Shown piece after piece: positions 48,828 to 60,965 of a stretch of 64,000 bases of DNA. The stretch comes from Phascolomyces articulosus. Taxonomy: Eukaryota > Mucoromycota > Mucoromycetes > Mucorales > Lichtheimiaceae. How positions within the stretch are numbered: the first letter of the stretch is position 1; each line of letters begins with the position of its first letter. Below the pieces are notes generated by a model. The model ran no database searches. It was not told where the DNA came from and saw nothing but the letters and a program-made list of their open reading frames with translations. The position numbers were made by a program, and so were the translations under genes. The DNA lies in NCBI GenBank assembly GCA_025677815.1, contig JAIXMP010000012.1, forward strand, positions 620,001 to 684,000. Direction: 5' to 3'.

Positions 48828-49410
48828 TACAGTACCCGCTCGTTAAACCGGTACCCAAAATATGTGAGGAACTGTACCGGTTTAGCGAAATACCGGTTTA
48901 GCGAATACCGATTAACTTTTGAAACCCTGTTGACAGTATATGCAGGAAGATTGAACTAGGTTGCATAATATAAAAGAATCGAAAATGCTTATTGTAAATA
49001 ATGATATTCTTATTTTATTTCATTATCTTTTATTTTCGTCGATATGGGCAAAAAAAGTGCATTGACAATACGTTAAAGCTTGCTATTTGTATTAAGAAAG
49101 AAAAAGAGCCAAAGATTACTCAATCCGAACTTGCCAAATGGGCCAAAGACGAGTTCAAATTGGAGAAGGTTCCTCGTCAGCAGACTATCAGCGACATATT
49201 GAAGAAAAAAATGAACTTATGGCAGGATAGAGCACAATCTTGATTCTAAAAAGCTTCGAAACCTGCACTTCCAGAGTTACGTAGAATACTTGCTAACTAC
49301 ATAAAAATACTTAAAAATAATATATATATATATTATAGCACCAGTAAATATTTGGACCAGTCTACCGGATACCGGTTTAACGAATACCGGTTTAGCGAGC
49401 GGGTACTGTA
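48828..49410 (+). mobile_element. pogo/Tigger-type short DNA transposon with TA duplication
   Basis: The element runs 48830-49408 (579 bp). Its ends are inverted repeats: CAGTACCCGCTCGTTAAACC at the left, and at the right the complement of CAGTACCCGCTCGCTAAACC, with one mismatch in 20. TA dinucleotides flank both ends (48828-48829, 49409-49410), the target duplication of the Tc1/mariner-pogo group, and CAGT termini are typical of pogo. Subterminal copies of ACCGGTTTAGCGAA or TTAACGAA variants lie inside both ends. The inner frame 49001-49243 carries a CENP-B/psq-type helix-turn-helix stretch. No DDE catalytic domain is present, so it is non-autonomous. Confidence 0.85.
49001..49243 (+). pseudogene. 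Truncated pogo transposase (CENP-B N-type HTH only)
   Basis: The frame reads NTLKLAICIKKEKEPKITQS, then ELAKWAKDEFKLEKVPRQQT and ISDILKKK before a stop. This is the CENP-B N-terminal/psq HTH pattern found at the N-terminus of pogo and Tigger transposases (LxxKLxICxxxxxxPxxTQxELAxWxKxxFxLxxxPxQxTISxILK). Nothing after the first DNA-binding domain remains. The region upstream of KKCIDNT is unlikely to be coding. Confidence 0.7.
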
Positions 49411-49440
49411 TAATAAGGATTAGATATTCTATATAGAAAT

Positions 49441-50520
49441 GTACTCTACAACACACCAATTCCAACTAAAACTAGTTTTCAATACCTGGGACTACCTTTT
49501 ACCAGCAAAGGGATGGATCTAGATCAACTTGTTAGCCAACGTACCTCAAAAGCAACAGGAAATATGGCACTACTACGTCAAATGAGAATTCATCTTTATG
49601 GTGTAGGCCTATGGCAAGCGCTACGTGCATATCGCACTTTCATCCGACCGGTGCTTGAATATGGAATAGCCATAGCAGCATTGTCAACAAAACAAATGGA
49701 GAAACTTGAAAATGCACAAAAGAGCTGTATTAAAATGGCCCTAAACCGTAAATCATCAAAGCAATCAGCCACTATAGTACCTATAGTCCTATTCGACCTA
49801 CCATCGATGAAACTCCGTACTCATACTCTACAACTGAAATTTGCTGCCCGATTATAGTTTCTACCTGTATCTTCTATGACCAAATCAATAGAATTATCTT
49901 TTCTGTATATCAAAAACCAACCAAACCTCCAATGGAAAAGAATAACTTCTAATAATCCACTCTATCAACGATACAATAAAATTAAAAAAATAAATACATC
50001 AACAGACGACGCTATCGACCAAGCAATAAAAGAAAAAAGAGATGAAGAATACATCTCACGAAAAACAAGACTCAAGACGATAAGCTGTATGCGACCACAA
50101 CGTATGATAGACCCGATCCTGTATTTTCCGGCTACATCAAAAGATCGTCATCGACTTATTAAATGGCGCATGCATTGGCTCCCATTATATCCACTTAAGG
50201 ACTGTCGCTGTGGAGTCAAGGAAGCAAAAAGAGAACACTTCTCCAAATGCATCCTACTACAACCAAGATTCTGAGATCTAACTGAAGCTTTTGGAGAAAT
50301 GCCTAGCCTCCCTAACAATATGCAAGCCATCAACCATATATTAAACAAGTTACCTCGATCTGAAGTAGGTCTTACATTTGATCATTGGGAAAAAACATGG
50401 CCAGCATTGATTCACGTCATACGAGAGATCGATCGCCTGAGTCATCCAGATGAAATATTTGATGATGATGAACCAGACCCAGAAGAAGAACTACACCAGA
50501 CAGTTACATACGATCAATAA
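49441..50520 (+). mobile_element. 5'-truncated LINE (non-LTR retrotransposon) ORF2 3' part
   Basis: One reading frame from 49441 to the TAA at 50518-50520 encodes the C-terminal end of a LINE polyprotein. It opens with SFQYLGLPFTSKGMD (the YLG strand of the reverse-transcriptase thumb) and AYRTFIRPVLEYGIAIA, followed by MEKLENAQKSCIKMAL, the standard post-RT region of L1/Tad-like elements. It ends with a WRMHWLPLYPLKDCRC, H, C segment like the terminal cysteine-rich motif. Only two nonsense codons interrupt it (TAG at about 49855, TGA at about 50272) and the frame never shifts, so the copy is fairly young. The endonuclease and most of the RT are missing. It lies 31 bp downstream of the pogo element. 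Confidence 0.8.
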
Positions 50521-50864
50521 CACACTTACGTGTGTTATTTTCTTTATTTTCTTTCTTACCACCGCTTCCCACTTTCTCCCTTTCTCCACAATATATACGT
50601 TATACTCTATTATTATACCTCCATTATCAATACTTTGTATATCGTATTCACGCATTACTTTTTCCTCTATTAGAGGTTTATTCAGTTTTGCCTCTTAATC
50701 ACCATGTAATTAATTTTAACCCCATATACCTATCGAACCGAAAGGAAGTGACCAAATACCTACAGGTGCAGGTCAACTAATCTTTCACAATAATAAAATA
50801 AAAAATTTTAAACTATATAGAAATGTAGATCATTGATATTAGTGTAGACGTTAGATTAGCCCCT

Positions 50865-50911
50865 TATATTTCGACGTATATAAAAAGAGGGATCTTGCAA
50901 ACCAAGATCCC
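50865..50911 (+). promoter_or_regulatory. TATA-like box with adjacent 9-bp hairpin
   Basis: CGTATATAAAAAGAGG (from about 50875) is followed directly by GGGATCTTG-CAAAC-CAAGATCCC (50889-50911), a perfect 9-bp stem with a 5-nt loop. It lies about 100 bp before a GTAAGTATAC donor (51012) of a spliced transcript. It could be the core promoter of the gene that follows, or the U3/R boundary of an LTR. Confidence 0.4.
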
Positions 50912-51167
50912 ACATCGTTTAATCATCATATATTACGGTTACTACCCTTCTCTTCTCTATCTCTTGTTATTATCTCGCGCGCTTCCTCCACAGTGTCCAA
51001 CAGAACCCGACTGTAAGTATACAGTGTTGGCTACTGCACTGTTATAGTATCAGTAGACAGCAAGCCAAGAAACAATTATTAATGTTGGATCTTGATAGTG
51101 CTGATAGTGTACTTGTCGATATCTTGTACAATTGATAGGCTTTGTAATGATTAATACCAACATCTAC

Positions 51168-52782
51168 AGCCTGTATTAACCTGTTGGATAATGCTATCAA
51201 GTACCTTGATATGCATTGTCCTGGTCGTTCCGATGGCTATCTCCTTGAAAAATGGGACGAATATTGCATCGCTGTTCGTGCCAAGAATGGACCTGCAACA
51301 GCAGATGATGATGAAGATTTCTTTGCCGGAGATGATATCTCGGAGGGATCCAAGATTAAATATCTTGAGGAACTTCAGGTAGTTTACTCGTTTGTTGCTG
51401 GGTAAGTTTTATTGCTACACTTAATATCAACTATATTACTGCATGTGAATTCTGGATGTACCATATTATCATTGTGATATTTTTAGTATTCAATTACTAT
51501 AGGAATATTATATTGTTCTATAAACATTGTTTTTGGTGGTTTTTATTTTGATATATTATATAGAACATACCAGGGTAAAAAAAAATCTATACAATCCGCT
51601 CTTAAAGAGGTTGAAGCCCGAGAGCGTGCCCTTGGTATTATGGAAAGATGGAAGGAAGAGGACTCCATCTTTCAAATAGTCTTGGGTAAAAAAAGGCTCC
51701 GTGATTACAATGTGGCAAAAGCCAAATTGTTTTCCCTTGTTGCTGGCCGAGCGCTGTTGCAAACATCGCTGCATCAAGGAGGCAAGAAAGATAAGCCAAT
51801 CAATGTGAATAATGCTGCTATAAATTTAATATTTCATGACAGCGAGTCCTTTATTATTATTTGATATCATTTTTAGCCTTTCCATATGCTTGAGGTTTTT
51901 TTTCTTGTTATATACTACGATATATTCTAAATCACTATTTGTTAATGCTGTTATTCATTAATGACTTTGCTCAATTATGACTTGTTCAAATAACATTCTA
52001 TATGGCACTATCCATTTCTAGCATAAGTTTCTTTTTTTGTTTTCAGCTCCTTTTTAGATATACTCTACAGTAAAGAATTTTATATATTGCTACACCGCTT
52101 CTATAACAAAGTCTTTAGATTACATATACTCAGATTTACTTTAGGGCCAAATTGATAAAATATATTAAATACAAGGGACTCGCTGTCTATTTAAAATGAA
52201 ATTTGAGTATTTTATTTATTATTATTTAATTCTATTATAGGTCAAAAAATAAGCGAACAGCTCCAAAAATCAATCCAATCTTCAAAGAAGAAAGCATTGG
52301 AATTCATTCAAAAAATGAATGACCTTGCTACTTTGAATGAAAGTGAAGAAGAGCCTGTTGTTCCTGGCGAAACTGTGCGGTTTGACGTTGTGTGTGATCT
52401 AAAGCACCCGTTCTGGAATGATTTCCAGCTTGATGACATTGATTTTTCAATGCTAAAAGAATATATGGACAAAATGCGTGCAGAAGAAGAGCTTGTCATG
52501 CTTGATGTAAGATACTCTTCTTTATTTCACTTATTAGTGAGAGTATTTTTATTTCTTTTTCATATTAATTTTACTGTTAAGTTTTATTAGGAAGAGAGTA
52601 TAAATCTCGGCGAGTATCTTGCACAAAGGATCAGACTGTTCCAAGATGCTGTATACTCCAGCAACACTGATCCTGGCTATAAAGCCATTATTAATAGACA
52701 GCTCTGCTTCTACAACCTGTTGAAGAAAGCAACTGTAAAGAAATTTCCTCACTTTGGTGATATCTTTTCAGATCTAGTGTAG
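51168..52782 (+). CDS. Multi-exon orphan protein, possibly transposase-derived
   Basis: Coding exons: about 51169-51400 (NAIKYLDMHCPGRSDGYLLE, KWDEYCIAVRAKNG, then a DDDEDFFAGDD acidic patch), 51565 to about 51800 (GTYQGKKKSIQSALKEVEAR, RALGIMERWKEED, RDYNVAKAKLFSLVAGRALL), 52242-52506 (ISEQLQKSIQSSKKKALEFI, TVRFDVVCDLKHPFWNDF) and 52591-52782 (INLGEYLAQRIRLFQDAVYS, ending FGDIFSDLV). Junctions at 51400/51565 and 52506/52591 keep frame; the middle junction is unresolved. The helical LG-x-W / RDYxxAxxxLxxLVxxRLL series resembles the C-terminal region of KDZ-type fungal transposases, by eye only. The N-terminal catalytic part is absent. There is no good ATG before Met in LDMHCPG. It may be a remnant or a host-used fragment. 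Confidence 0.45.
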
Positions 52783-52928
52783 CACTCCTTATTCTATTTC
52801 ATATTTTCTTTTTCTTATTTTTATTATTATTATTTCATTTAGTAGTATCAGTATTATTATTTTTAAAGTATATTATATTATATATTAACATAAAGCATTC
52901 TTATTGGATGAAACTTATCCACATGTTA

Positions 52929-53015
52929 CATTTGCTTTTGTAACAATTGCATTTGCTTTTGATAACACTTGCAATTGCTTTTGATAACGTTTGCATTTGC
53001 TTTTGCAAATAGTAT
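52929..53015 (+). repeat. Four tandem 21-22-bp units upstream of a TATA/AATAAA module
   Basis: Units of CATTTGCTTTTGATAACGTTTG type start at 52929, 52950, 52972 and 52994. They are followed by a TATA-like AGTATAAATAG (about 53010) and an AATAAA at about 53120. Enhancer-like repeats, TATA and a nearby poly(A) signal are typical of an LTR U3-R-U5, but I cannot define matching ends or a target duplication. Confidence 0.6.
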
Positions 53016-53995
53016 AAATAGAAGACTAGTTTCGATTTCTTTAGTTCTTCAGTTATTTACTTCTGAGTTCCTAACCCTCAGTTCTTTTATTTCCCAGTTT
53101 TCAGTACTTTATTTTCTCAATAAAATATCTTAAACTTATCTTTTACTTTAAACTTTTTGTCTTTTGAATAAGTGAGATAATATAGCATTCACTATTCTTT
53201 CATTATAATAAGACTATTTCTCGTGTGGTTTCAGACGTATAACTCCTGAGGATAAGAACTCCTACACAACCTATATTTATTTATTTTATCATTTGATCCA
53301 TAATTGATCACTTCATACACCTTTTATTAGTATCTACATCACTTTATTTATTCTTTTACAGAAGGTTCTTTACCACATATAGAACGCTTCACTAGGTTTA
53401 ATCGTGATCAAAGTGATCCTGTTGATAATGACAATTATGAACACGAAATAGAAATTTAAATAAATTATTATAGGCAGTTATTTAGAGCCATATTTTAAAT
53501 ATTTCACGAACTAATTAACCGTCTCTATTGTTATTTATGGTACATATTTTACTGGAAGAAAGCGGGACATTCAAAATGGTGGTAATTGGTCATTGTAAAA
53601 GGTTTTAGTACATGCCTGGTACATTCATCTCATACAATTCTTTGGGAAAAAAAATAGATATGCGTTGAAGGTACAGTGATGGTCAAATGAAAAAAGGGTT
53701 GTTTTTATGCATCTCATTTAATACAAAAAATGCATCCCTGTATTTATAGTCAATAAAATTATATTTTGCAAATGTACAACGTTTCCTAAATTTTGAATGT
53801 AATACGTTAAATAGCTCTATCAAACAAATAAAATTATATATATATATGTATTATATTTCAAATATCAGGTTAAAAAACATTGTTTTATTCGTTTTATGAC
53901 ATAGAAGATGTTAGAGAGAATATATATTTCGTCAAATCATCAGGAATAAAAGTTAAGGTGGTCTCATTATTTCCCATATGTAATGGACTAGAAAA

Positions 53996-54420
53996 TGGTA
54001 CTCGTGCATGTTGAAACGGTAAATTCAAGTGCTAATGATCTGGTGGAGCAATTTGATACTCTTGTTAAGCGTGAATCTGTAAATAGAAGTATTATTTATT
54101 TCATCTTATATAAAACATTGTTGACGACGAATCCGTTTCTTACAAAAAATGATTAAAAAATTACATATGTGCAAGTATACTCCTGAACAAATAAAATCGA
54201 AACGCATCGATTCAGTATCACCTAATAATTACGTAGTTCTTTCCTCGTTTGTTTAACAATATAAAAGATGAAACTCATACAGATGATGAACAGACAATCT
54301 TGGGCTCACTTGCAAAAAAGCGAAGCACTTGAATCACATTTATCAATGGACACAATGCTTGGCCAGCTTTCGATCCTTTCCACCCAGGACCTTATATAGA
54401 TAATGATGATCATCCAATGA
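53996..54420 (+). pseudogene. Eroded coding fragments
   Basis: A first piece from an ATG at about 53996 reads VHVETVNSSANDLVEQFDTL then KRES before a GTAAATAG donor-like site. A second, around 54340-54440, reads WPAFDPFHPGPYIDNDDHPM. The second resembles a short piece at about 41940-41975 (KHTPAFDPTQ) at both DNA and protein level, suggesting two dead copies of one dispersed gene. Family not recognised. Confidence 0.3.
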
Positions 54421-56653
54421 CTGAAGAAAGGATAACCGAATTTTTTTTTACAACATACATAATAAACGCCTTACTTTAACCATAAAGTGTCACAATAAAC
54501 TTATCATCAATAATACCTCAGCCATCAGAATCATTGTCTCTATCCCTATTCTCCACGCAATTGAATTGCATAAAGTTGTCGTGATAATTATGGCGGATCA
54601 ATACCAAGCCAATAGAAATGGAGATAACAGAAGAGTAGTGATAAAATAAAGAGTAACGTGAAAGATGTCGTTTATTGTTTTAATGGTCAGGGGTATTTAT
54701 ATGTTTTCTAACTACTTGTGATAATAATAAATTATATAATAAAACTAATGACAATAATATGTATACGTGGAATAATGGAGGATGCGATACGTGTTCATGA
54801 CTGTCAATTGAATACGTGTTCGAATAATTAATAAGATGATGGATGATAAATACGTGGCATAATAAAATGCAAATACGATAGCAGCGATAAGGTGTTACAA
54901 AAATAAATTAAAAAAGGAAATGGTAGTAACCCTTATTTTTAGTTACGACAAAGTGGTGAGAAAACCAAAGAATGAAGAAGAAAATTATGGATATGTATTT
55001 AGATTATATGTTTTTAGACCGTATAAAAAGCAGAAAATTTTTTTTGGACATTATTGTGAAATATAAACAATTTTTTAAAACTACAATGATTGATTATAGG
55101 TAATTTTCATCTCTGTTCTTCTTATATTTGCATATACACATAGCATGATACTCATCAAGACATTGTTATTACTGATGGTATATTTTAAAGTATCTGTGCT
55201 TTTAATTATTTTGACAAGAAAAGCAAACAAATAGATTTACAGTATCAAAAAAAATGGCGCACATTATTATGATATTTTTTCTGTCCAAATCAAAAAATTC
55301 CACTATGATCACCAAAAATAAGTTGTATTCCAAATGCAACTTGTACTCTCTATTCTCACTCTAGCTAAAAGCTCTCAATGGTGAGGAATGAAAAAAAAAT
55401 CCCTTGTCGTCTTCGAAAGGCACAACTTTAAATCCATTGGTCTAATGTAACAAACATATTTTTCCATATTTATAATCCTTCCCACCTTTTTACGTAACCT
55501 AACAATAACATGTGCCATTTTATCATTCCCATTATCAGACTATATAGGTACTAGGTATAATACCTGTTAATAAAGAGAGCTGTAATGTCATGCGATTAGT
55601 GAAGAACAAGCATTATATATAATGACTGATGCATGAATATGCAAAAAAGAAGTTTGTTATTCATAAACAATGAATTTTCATGCAAGCCATCCAATCCTGT
55701 TTATCATCCACATCCTCGGATAAAATTTGACTTTATTATTTATAACGTAACAAATTGATTGTTTAAATCCCAATTTCACCCATGATCATATTATCTTTTT
55801 CTATAATTAGGGTCACTTTATTCATACACAAAAAAATTAGGGTCTTGTATGTGTATTATGTTTTGCTCGTGGTAGTAGTAGTGGTGGTGGTGTGATGGAT
55901 AATTTGATTTGATCGTAAAGGAAAAATTATCGGACCCTGCGCCGTAAAAAGAAGGAAAAAAAAAGTCGACCGATATCATTTAATTATAGATGTTTATAGG
56001 GCTATGTCCCATTTTGACTATTTGGAACCATGTATGACAAAAATATGTATGATGCGTATTATGTTAGATAAAGTGTGGCGAATGGATGATTGGTAGTAGA
56101 TTTTCTATAATTATTATTATAAATAAAAATGTTGTCAATATTTTATAGGTTGTAATATTTTTTAATTGTTTAGGGTAATGATAAAAAAAAAGTTTATTTT
56201 TTATTATTATAATTTTCAAATGATGAAAAAGGGACTTGCCAAGAGAGAGAGAGAGAGAGACAAACACTTCACATAATAGCTAAAAAAAGAATTCCCTTAA
56301 AAGAAGTAGGGTTGTTAATATGAAGAGACTGCGGGCAAGTGCACGTTATATGGTAATAATAAATAATTATTACAAGGCGGAAATTCATTTCTCTTGTTAA
56401 AATAGTAGGTTGGGATTTATATTTAACCACATCTTATTAGCCCTTTCTCTCTTTCTTATTATATAAACCACACTCTGGTCTTTAAAAACTCGCTTGAACG
56501 AAGTCAACCTTTCCATATTTTCCATTCATACAACCTTAGAAACTTATATTTATATTTTTATATATTTTTTCTAACTATTTAACAAACACACACACACAGA
56601 CACATACATATATATATCCACACACACCTATTATTTTATATACTTATTAACCC

Positions 56654-59600
56654 ATGCATCGTCCAAGAGGAAGGAGTGTATCACAAATACAGGACGAAGA
56701 GGTAATTGTTTCTCGGTCATTTTTAAACAAGGGGAAAAAAATAGGGCAAGGGGAGGAAAAAAAAAAAAAAAAAAAAAAACTCCATTTTCTCAAAGATGAG
56801 AAAACGACGCGAAAATAATAATAATAATAATAATAATAAATGAAACCTTTCTTTCTTTCTTATTTTTCATCTTGATTTAGATACCCAGTATTGAAGCGCA
56901 ACATGATTATATTAACCGAGTTTTAAAATGGAGTATATCCGATCTTGAACGATTCATCAACTTATTAAAGGGGCGGTAAGGAAGGGATACCTTTTATAAA
57001 AAGGAATTTCACAACAACATAAAAAATACTCATTTTTTTTTTTAATAATGTAACTTATAGAGTGAATGCTGAAGAAAGTTATGTATTACATTTGAACAAG
57101 ATTTATAAAGCCCATGTTACAGCAGAAATGGATACGTTCAATTGTTTTGGAAACGCTGAAACGACGTTTAGACGAGCAACACTTCAATATGAACGTTCCA
57201 TAGAACAAACCATTGTTATTCGAAAGAATCTTATTCGTAGTATGTGGACAGAAATCGAGAAATTGATGCAAGTCAAGGTAATATTTTTTTATATTAAATT
57301 AAATATTTATATGATTTATTTTATTGAATTTGGATGGGATCTCGTTTTTTCTAGGAAGCGCAAGAAGCTAGAAGAAAGAAAGTAAAGGCTAAACTTGCGG
57401 AAGAGAATGCAAATTATATTACTTATCGCACTCGTGATGTGCCCAAGGTAAATTAATATACATAATAATTTCAAGATGTGTCTTGTTATGAAAACTAAAT
57501 GATAGAATAATTTGCCATATGGATGAATGAAACTAATATATATTTTTCATGTGTAAAGTTGCACAAAGGGTATTCACATCGATGTATAGAACTTGCAGAA
57601 GCTCAACAATTATTACAAGCGCAACAACAACACCAACTTCAACAAGGAGGAGGATTATCACCCATGTCCAGCCATGGAAGTGATATTGATTTACGTGATG
57701 GAGAATCAACACGTCTTTCTTCTGAAGAACCGAGACCACGACTTTCAGCAGATAATGATTCTTTATCCTCTTTGGAAAAAGATACCACATTAAGAAAAGG
57801 CATGCAAAACTTTATGGCTCAAATGCGTACACAAATTGCCAATGCAACCGCTGCTGCTGCTGTTCAGGATATGACAAAACAAAATGCAAAATGTGCTCGA
57901 TTGGGAACTGAAATTATTGCTGCTGGTAAAGAATAGATGAAGAACCTCGTATTCTTTCTGTGTATGGGGTGGACTGAAAATGAAAAAAAACAACAACATA
58001 GTAGGATGGAATGAGTGGATAATATCTCTTTGTAAGATCAAAAAAATGCTAACATGGTTTTATTTTAGACGAAGAATATCGTGCAGGTATTCGAACATTG
58101 GAACGTCTTCGAAAAAGGCAAATTGAAACTGCCACCAAAGCATTAAAGGTAAATATACATATATATGAAAGAAAAATGATGTATGTATAATTAACTTTTT
58201 TTTAAAAAATGATAGCAAGTAGAAACGGTATTCACAGACAAAACCAATGTCACCAAATCATCGTTGGGTGAAATGTTAAAGAAAGAACGAGCTACACTTG
58301 CCGATGAAACTAGGGTAATAATATATGACTTTTTTGTAAAGAATGGAAACAAGGGGGGTAGATGAAGTTGTAAATCATTTAAGCTCTATTTAGTTTAACA
58401 CCCTTCTTTTCTACTTCAGGTTGCTGATTTCACAGCCCGTTCAGTGGATGAAATTGATTTCAAAACAGATACTTATCTTTTTAATACAGAATATCAAAAA
58501 AAGAGATATATTTCTCCTTCTCGTATTTATTATGATAATTATTATCATGGAAAATCCAAAGGTAAAAAGTTATCCATTTTATTATTATTCAACTGAGGAA
58601 AAAATCAGAGGGAAAAAAACAAGTAGTGAAAAATTTGGAGCGGAGGGAAAGGCAGCAGTAGCAGCAAAGAAAATTGGAATAATCTATATATATACATGTG
58701 CTTGATGTATTTTACTGGTTAGCTTACATAACTCATTCACTGCATCATTTCATTTTAGACTTAATCTTTGGCACGTCGCTGGATGAATATGCTGCGGAAT
58801 ATAATCGAACCGTCCCACTTGTTGTATCAAAATGTATTGAAGCAGTTGAAAGAATGGGAGGGTTACAAAAAGAAGGCATTTATCGTGTCTCTGGACGACA
58901 AAGTAATGTGGAATCGCTCAAATATATGTTTGAAAAAGGAGAACAGGAAATCAATTTGGAAAATACGAAATATGATGTCGTGACCATTGCTTCGATTCTT
59001 AAAATTTATCTTCGTGGACTTCAACAACCTTTATTTAATTTGAGTGTACAAACAAGAATGGAATATGCTAGTAAGTTATTATATATATATGGACGAGGAA
59101 GGGAAAAAAGGAACCAGAATTTCTTATGGATGATATAATTGAATGAAACAATGATAATAATAGCACTTGAAAAGCAACGACGATTGGTTGCATTACAAGG
59201 AAAATTAGCAGCATTACCAAAGATCCATCGAGATACATTACATATGCTTATTCGACATCTTGCAAAGTAAGTTCTTCTAGAATCAATTGATTCTATTCAA
59301 AATCTATCAATATATATATTCATAGACAACTTTTTTAATTATAACAGAGTCAGTGCTCAAAGTCAAGTCAACAAAATGAATTTACAAAACTTATCACTGA
59401 TCTTTACACCTGCAATTTTCCATGATCATAATCATGCAGAAGTACCTGGTGAATGGCGTAGTGATTGTGTGTTTGAGGATATGATACTTTATTATGAACC
59501 CTTATTTGCCAACGCCGAAATTCAATGTCAAAATAACGCGGCTGCCGCTGCCGCTGCTCAACAACAACAACAGCAGCAGCAACAACAGCAGCAACATTAT

Positions 59601-60965
59601 CAACAATCTCAATATCAATCACAACATCAATTATACCAGCAGCAATCTCAATCCCATTTCCAACAACAGCCACAACAACAACCATCACAACATTTCCAAC
59701 AACATCCACAACATCCACAAGGAGGGTTAGTAAGTGCACAATCATCCTCAGCCACTATATCATCTTCTAATAGTGGTGGGAATGCTGCAAATACAAGTTC
59801 TGGGATGTTATTGACACAACCACTCCATCCTGTTAATTTGAGTTCACAACCACAACCAGGACATCCACCACTACCACAACATTCACAAGAAATGTATCGT
59901 GGTACACCACAGCCACAGCAACAACAGCAAGTACCAACACCACAGCCACAAAATCCTCAACCACAGCCGCCACAGCAGCAACAACAAACAAGAGTACCTG
60001 CAACAAATCCTGTTCCTACAGCTACAGATACACCAAAGCAAGCACCACAACAACAACGATCTACATCATTGAATACAACCACATCGGGTGGAGGAACACC
60101 TACTCCTTCCAATGCCCGCCCTACCATTACAACATCCACGAGCGCCACTACTGCTAATCCAGTACCGCCACAGCCATCACATGACGAAACTCCTCCTCGT
60201 ATAGATCGTCGATCTTCTCAAACCATGCTCCAATCCCCTGAATCACAATATTCACCAAATGAAATGTCAGATGCTGCCACATGGATTGGTATGGCTGCAT
60301 TATCAGGTGCATTGGAAAGTAAACTACCCTCTGAATCACCATCCATAAGTCATGTAACAACAACATCTGGAACGATGGGTGGTGGATTACGTGGCGTAAC
60401 AGCACCTATGATTGATACACGACCGACAGTGATTACAACCACACCTGATAATAATACCAGCTCACCCATTATGGCAGCTTCACCTGCGGATGAAACACCT
60501 ACTTCATCTAGACCTACATCCATGCAAGCAAAGGGAGGAAAATACGTACCACCAAGACAAGATTCATTACGTGTTACACGACAACAAATTGCTCAACAGC
60601 AACAACAACAAACGACTCCACCTTTACCACCTCCTATTATTACTACCACTCCCATCACGTCATCATCCACATCTTCTTCTACTATTGCTACCGCCGCTGC
60701 TACTACAACAGCAACAACTTCAACTACAAAATCTACACCACCTCCACCACAAGCATCATTACCACTAGCATCATCACGCGCACCTCCTGCTACTGGACCA
60801 CAGACACCTACCATTGCCATGGGTATGTCAGCACATATGATGCCCTCTTCTGCTGTCATTATTGAAAATCCCATTGCTGGTAGTGGAGGAAAAAGTGAGC
60901 AACCTAACCCAGATAATAACACAAATGCATTAGCAAGGAGTCTCAATTTTGGAAAAAGTGAATAG
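56654..60965 (+). CDS. F-BAR and RhoGAP domain protein (Rgd1-like)
   Basis: A GTPase-activating protein for Rho-family GTPases, with a membrane-curving coiled-coil domain, likely acting at the cell cortex in polarity and cell-wall signalling. Eleven exons (56654-56701, 56881-56975, 57061-57277, 57355-57447, 57559-57925, 58069-58148, 58216-58314, 58420-58561, 58759-59070, 59164-59266, 59348-60965) splice in frame to 1,057 residues. The helical N-terminal half (to about residue 370) contains F-BAR-like segments (LKWSISDLERFINLLKGR, FGNAETTFRRATLQYERSIE) and a poly-Q/Ser-rich insert. The RhoGAP domain follows: FGTSLDEYAAEYNRTVPLVV, the arginine finger in KEGIYRVSGRQSNVESL, VASILKIYLRGLQQPL-type core (ASILKIYLRGL), and NKMNLQNLSLIFTPAIF. 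After residue about 575 comes a 480-residue disordered tail rich in Gln, Pro, Ser and Thr in a single exon. Exon 8 may be mis-set, as the link to the RhoGAP domain is short. Confidence 0.88.

Larger units (their letters stand above)
52783..56653. other. Repeat-scarred gene-poor interval
   Basis: Holds tandem 22-mers (52929-53015), an isolated terminal-exon-like piece at about 53362-53459 after a ttttacag (GSLPHIERFTRFNRDQSDPV, ending EHEIEI stop), and eroded coding-like pieces at 53996-54420. The rest (54.4-56.6 kb) is AT-rich. The last 200 bp before 56654 contain the RhoGAP gene promoter with CA repeats. Confidence 0.4.

Noticed and set aside
59404..60948. Valine-rich frames opposite the RhoGAP tail
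   Set aside because: Antisense of Gln/Thr/Ala codon runs in the real coding exon.
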